NCBI GenBank assembly: GCA_963696025.1
Contig: CAVOII010000001.1
Coordinates: 1 to 8,440 of the forward strand
Direction of reading: 5' to 3'
Source of the DNA: JABCYV01 sp963696025
Lineage (GTDB): Bacteria; Acidobacteriota; Terriglobia; Terriglobales; Acidobacteriaceae
Length of the DNA stretch: 8,440 nucleotides
Made by a program: the position numbers and the translations under genes. Below the pieces are notes generated by a model that did no database searches, had not been told where the DNA came from, and saw only the letters and a program-made list of their open reading frames with translations. Positions 6,052 through 8,440 of the stretch are shown piece by piece. Position 1 is the stretch's first letter, and every line of letters begins with the position of its first letter.

Positions 6052-6333
6052 ATGATGAGCCGGACCAAACTTGGCGTTCTAGCACTCGGGTGCTCGTTCA
6101 TGGTCTATCTCATTCCCATCGCAGGTCCTCATGCGTCGTGGTTCCTGGGAGATTTTCTTGTTCAAGGACCGGCTCGCAATTCGCCGAAATGGATGGCCGT
6201 CAATTGGGCGGTCGCTCTCGCGGTTCAGTTTTTGGCGGCGGGGGTGTTTTACTGGTTTTTCAGAAAACCGGCATGGATTCGTGGAATCGTTCCGATCATC
6301 GCCTTGCCATTCGCTTTCCTGGCTCTGATGTGA
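6052..6333 (+). pseudogene. Membrane-anchor part of a split protein (piece 1 of 3)
   Basis: 93 codons from the ATG at 6052 (or 6055). No SD is evident. Three hydrophobic segments are seen: LGVLALGCSFMVYLIPIAG (residues 7-25), WAVALAVQFLAAGVFYWFF (52-70) and GIVPIIALPFAFLALM (78-93). The third is cut by TGA at 6331-6333. The same frame resumes at once with LMIGVIPALVLEE, completing a normal transmembrane helix, so the TGA most likely replaces a Trp codon. The original gene appears to have run from 6052 to 7387, roughly 445 aa: an N-terminal membrane anchor followed by a large soluble domain. It could still be read as a short three-helix protein, but the cut through a helix argues against function. 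Confidence 0.6.
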
Positions 6334-6336
6334 CTG

Positions 6337-6819
6337 ATGATCGGCGTAATTCCGGCGCTTGTCTTAGAGGAGCCGGACACAGCACCTGAAGCCGTTTCAT
6401 GGCCGCTGGTCTGCACCGCAGCCGGCGTTTCCCAAACGGATCTGCGAACCCCGGCCGATGTATGGGTGCGCTACTCAGCGACTCCGAACGATTATGCGGT
6501 GCTAAGTATGCCTGGTTGTCATCTGGCGCCGGTAAATCTACCGCAACCGGCATTCAAACCCGGTTCCGGTGTGGATTTTTCGGCGGACCCAACTTTCGTG
6601 ATCCCCGGGGGGCGAGCAATTGTGCGAAAGTACGAAACGAAGCAGGCGCGCCAATCCTGGTGGCTGGTTCCCGCCGCACCTATGGAAGACAGGGATGGCA
6701 TGATCCTGATCGGGTCGTCTCCCGAGAGCTCCGCGAATACCGCACCACCTATTCTTTCGACTGACGGCCAGTGGGCTGCCTGGATCGAAGTCATTCCCGA
6801 CTGGTCGCCCGGTGCTTGA
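6337..6819 (+). pseudogene. Middle part of the split membrane-anchored protein (piece 2 of 3)
   Basis: Same frame as piece 1, one codon beyond its TGA. It begins with the end of the third membrane helix (MIGVIPALVLEE), then an extracytoplasmic region with paired motifs such as VWVRYSATPNDYAVLSMPGC and QSWWLVPAAPMEDRDGMILI. The end, STDGQWAAWIEVIPDWSP, has the 'S.DG.W.AW' look of a beta-propeller blade. The frame then runs to a stop at 6817-6819; removing one base near 6811 leads straight into piece 3. An ATG at 6337 exists but has no SD, so independent translation is unlikely. Confidence 0.6.
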
Positions 6820-7387
6820 CCTCGTCGTGATGCAACATCTCGATGCTTCGCGCGTGCAGAAGACGATCGACCTTACGCAACTTGGTCCCGACTTCTACTC
6901 CCCGAAACGGCTCGATGCCGGGTCCCAGGAGATCACCCTGTGGAAAAGGGATCACCTCGTGACTATCGGCTTCGACGGCGCAGTCAGGAAGGAGTTCCGG
7001 CGGCCTGCGGTAGCTCAAATCCAGCAGAATACATACATCGAGATGGGCGAATTCTGGCTGGCTTGGGACGCAGTCCGTGAAAATGGCCGCTACGTGGTTG
7101 AGTGGTCCCTGCCCTCCGGCTCCGGGTTGCATCGCATCCCGCTTGGCCGCAGCATTCATTCTGCGGCAGTGGATCGCGCGGGGAAATGGATCGCGGTCAG
7201 CGTTGGATCCTATCTAAACGTAGGTAGAGCAAGGGATGCTATTTATGTTCTCAGCGCCGCGGATGGTCACGAAGTGCTCCACAAGTATCTGCCGCGGTTC
7301 AGCCGCTCGCCCGTTGCCTTTCTGGACGGCGGGTTCCTGGTATATTCCGATCTGACCGGCGTGCAGGTCCTTCAAGTCCCAAAATGA
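6812..7387 (+). pseudogene. C-terminal propeller-like part of the split protein (piece 3 of 3)
   Basis: 191 codons to TGA 7385-7387, overlapping piece 2 by 8 nt in another frame. The text VLDLVVMQHLDASRVQKTID directly continues DWSP of piece 2. Repeating units with the propeller pattern follow: GEFWLAWDAVRENGRYVVEW, then SAAVDRAGKWIAVSVGS, IYVLSAADGHEVLHKYLPRF and FLDGGFLVYSDLTGVQVLQV. These resemble WD40-like/PQQ-like blades ('DRAGKWIAVS', 'SAADGHEV'). The domain would lie outside the cytoplasm if the N-terminal anchor has the usual orientation. A GTG at 6812 is the only start, without an SD. Convergent with the permease scrap at 7409, with 21 nt between. Confidence 0.6.
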
Positions 7388-7408
7388 AGGTCGGCGGCCC
7401 GCGTATCG

Positions 7409-7615
7409 TCAACCCTTCCTGTACTCCTGCGGCAGAATATTGGCCGGGGAAAAACGCAGCACACCCGAAGCGGCAATCAGACTGGCTGCGACGGCGATCA
7501 CGATCGATGCGCCCACCACGCACAGGAGCGTCGGTAGGTCCATGGGCTTAACGCCATACAGCAGGCCCGCCAGGATCCTCAGCCTCGAGCCGACGATGCG
7601 GGCTGGGCGATCTTC
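7409..7615 (-). pseudogene. C-terminal remnant of a MacB/ADOP-type ABC transporter permease
   Basis: Minus-strand frame ending at TGA 7411-7409. It reads GSRLRILAGLLYGVKPMDLP, then a hydrophobic helix TLLCVVGASIVIAVAASLIA, then a short tail. In the FtsX/MacB permease family the last two membrane helices are joined by 'RLLxxLLYGVxPxDPxT', so this is the very end of such a protein; large ADOP permeases of this kind are abundant in Acidobacteriota. The frame is closed upstream by TGA at 7618-7616. Farther upstream (about 7650-7745) another frame shows FRIDRNPPIS, similar to the periplasmic-domain motif of the same proteins, but the stretch between is unreadable. Most of the gene (over 700 aa in the family) is missing. 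Confidence 0.65.
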
Positions 7616-7834
7616 TCAGCGAACGAAGACCGGGATTTACGGTCGCCATGCTGAACTACCCGGGCGGATGGCGTGACTCTGCATCACGCAATGTCTGCTG
7701 ATCGTTGTTAGAAATGGGGGGGTTGCGGTCGATACGGAACATTTTCGCCGATTTCCGACGCTGGCCAAGAACGTTGTTCGATTTTGACTTTGGGAAGGCC
7801 CGTTTGGCGGCCATTTCGGAGCGTCCCCCAACCA

Positions 7835-7946
7835 TGGCCGCAGTCGATCTATTTCGGCCAGGCAGGAATCATTCTATTACGCGGCAGCGGCGAGCCGCGC
7901 CAAGAAGCGGCCATGCTTCTATCTTACGGCTATAATAGCCGTAAGA
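7835..7946. repeat. Cluster of four inverted repeats (hairpins)
   Basis: In 112 nt there are TGGCCG/CGGCCA (7835-7840, 7855-7860), GCGGC/GCCGC (7881-7885, 7894-7898), AGAAGC/GCTTCT (7903-7908, 7915-7920) and, one base later, the strongest one: TCTTACGGCTA and its perfect complement (7922-7932, 7936-7946) with a 3-nt loop. The centre of the last palindrome contains TATAAT. A run of nine A lies at 7953-7961, on the side where a plus-strand terminator would need T; on the minus strand the T-run comes before the stem. It therefore does not fit an intrinsic terminator in either direction. It could be an operator, a structured RNA or a recombination end. Confidence 0.55.
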
Positions 7947-8090
7947 ACAAACAAAAAAAAATCAGGCCATACCAAAAAGTCACATTCTGCTGGTGTGCAC
8001 CCGGATTGTTCATTCTCATTGCGTACAGTTACGGGTAGTATGTGATTCTCGAGTTTTTGAGTTTCTGGCCGGCAGGAATGGTGCGCGAGG

Positions 8091-8440
8091 TCAGGGCACA
8101 GCTAGTTCGTAGTCCTGGACGACAACTACCTTTCGGTACGCTGGGGCCGGGGCCAGAGCCCGGCCGTCCTGGACGACATCAAGATACTGTGAATGGCAAT
8201 GCCATAGTGAGGTTGTAGTACGTGGACGCGCACTGTCGTCTACACTATGCTGTTCACCAGCCCCCGGGGTAACGTTAGGAGTGCCAGCTACTGCGCCGTC
8301 ATTGGCGTTCTGCTCGGAGACGGTGTCGTCAGCTGCCGGGTTCGAGTCGGGTGCCCTTGGCGTCAAGGTGGACATCAAGGCATCCGGCAGACGCGCCACG
8401 GGGCCGCAGGATGTTTTCCGTGGAATAGTGGCTCCGAAAG
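8091..8440 (-). CDS. Uncertain ORF, open at the right edge
   Basis: A stop-free minus-strand frame enters at the right edge and ends at 8091. The inner text (PDSNPAADDTVSEQNANDG) is acidic and probably disordered, and the end (YRKVVVVQDYELAVP) has a beta-strand pattern. No family is recognised and the frame may be open by chance in GC-rich DNA. Two copies of a 13-bp direct repeat, GTCCTGGACGACA at 8112-8124 and 8166-8178, lie in it exactly 54 nt (18 codons) apart, giving VVQD twice in this frame. The stretch 7962-8090 to its left holds nothing I can name. Confidence 0.2.
   Translation of the reverse strand, partial: FGATIPRKTSCGPVARLPDALMSTLTPRAPDSNPAADDTVSEQNANDGAVAGTPNVTPGAGEQHSVDDSARPRTTTSLWHCHSQYLDVVQDGRALAPAPAYRKVVVVQDYELAVP

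Noticed and set aside
2762..6333. Recoded UGA (Trp) genetic code
   Set aside because: Two TGAs do sit at probable Trp positions, but the first ORF, DUF302's upstream ferredoxin gene and the permease scrap end at natural TGA stops, and frameshifts nearby point to decay.
7922..7961. Rho-independent terminator
   Set aside because: The strong stem is there, but the plus strand has A and not T after it, and on the minus strand the T-run precedes the stem.
8325..8360. T-arm-like GGGTTCGAGTC, as if from a second tRNA
   Set aside because: The bases that follow do not pair back to close the T-stem, and no anticodon arm or acceptor lies at the right distance on either side.
1..8440. CRISPR array or a complete defence system
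   Set aside because: No regularly spaced repeats with unique spacers are visible, and apart from a HEPN-like domain no recognisable defence gene set is present.

Overview
The window looks like moderately GC-rich soil-type bacterial DNA. An Acidobacteriota relative (Solibacter/Bryobacter-like) fits best, because the DUF202/DUF302 pair, the permease tail of the large MacB/ADOP type and the tnpC-only IS66 element are all common there. That placement is inference; nothing here is a taxonomic marker.

Layout, left to right. 2-766 (+): C-terminal part or whole of an unrecognised protein with a HEPN/DUF4145-like helical end. 767-1328: no convincing gene, but it holds the 3' half of a tRNA-Gly(CCC) on the minus strand, cut exactly at the anticodon loop, as left by tRNA-targeted integration. 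1329-1834 (+): a small M41/FtsH-like HEXXH protein whose C-terminal tail appears broken off by a stop and a frameshift. 1835-2143: decayed sequence. 2144-3238 (-): remains of a three-gene operon, in transcription order a (2Fe-2S) ferredoxin-like gene (two compensating frameshifts), a DUF202 membrane protein (one frameshift, one TGA for an expected Trp) and an intact DUF302 protein. 3239-4915: an IS66-family element with one intact tnpC transposase (-), which cuts off the N-terminal part of the ferredoxin gene. 4989-5504 (+): intact conserved hypothetical with a Cys cluster. 5505-6051: weak ORFs and a short C-terminal remnant. 6052-7387 (+): a membrane-anchored, probably propeller-like protein split into three ORFs by an in-frame TGA and a frameshift. 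7409-7615 (-): C-terminal scrap of a MacB/ADOP-type ABC permease. 7835-7946: a cluster of hairpins, one with perfect 11-bp arms. 8091-8440 (-): a weak ORF open at the right edge.

The unifying theme is decay. Four neighbouring loci carry stops or frameshifts that can be placed to the codon, while the transposase, the DUF302 gene, the first ORF and the 4989 gene read through cleanly. Together with the tRNA half-gene and the IS, this suggests an old integration or rearrangement zone. I did not find a convincing new multi-gene system. The best leads are the tRNA-derived site, the ferredoxin-DUF202-DUF302 operon, the HEPN-like protein and the hairpin cluster.
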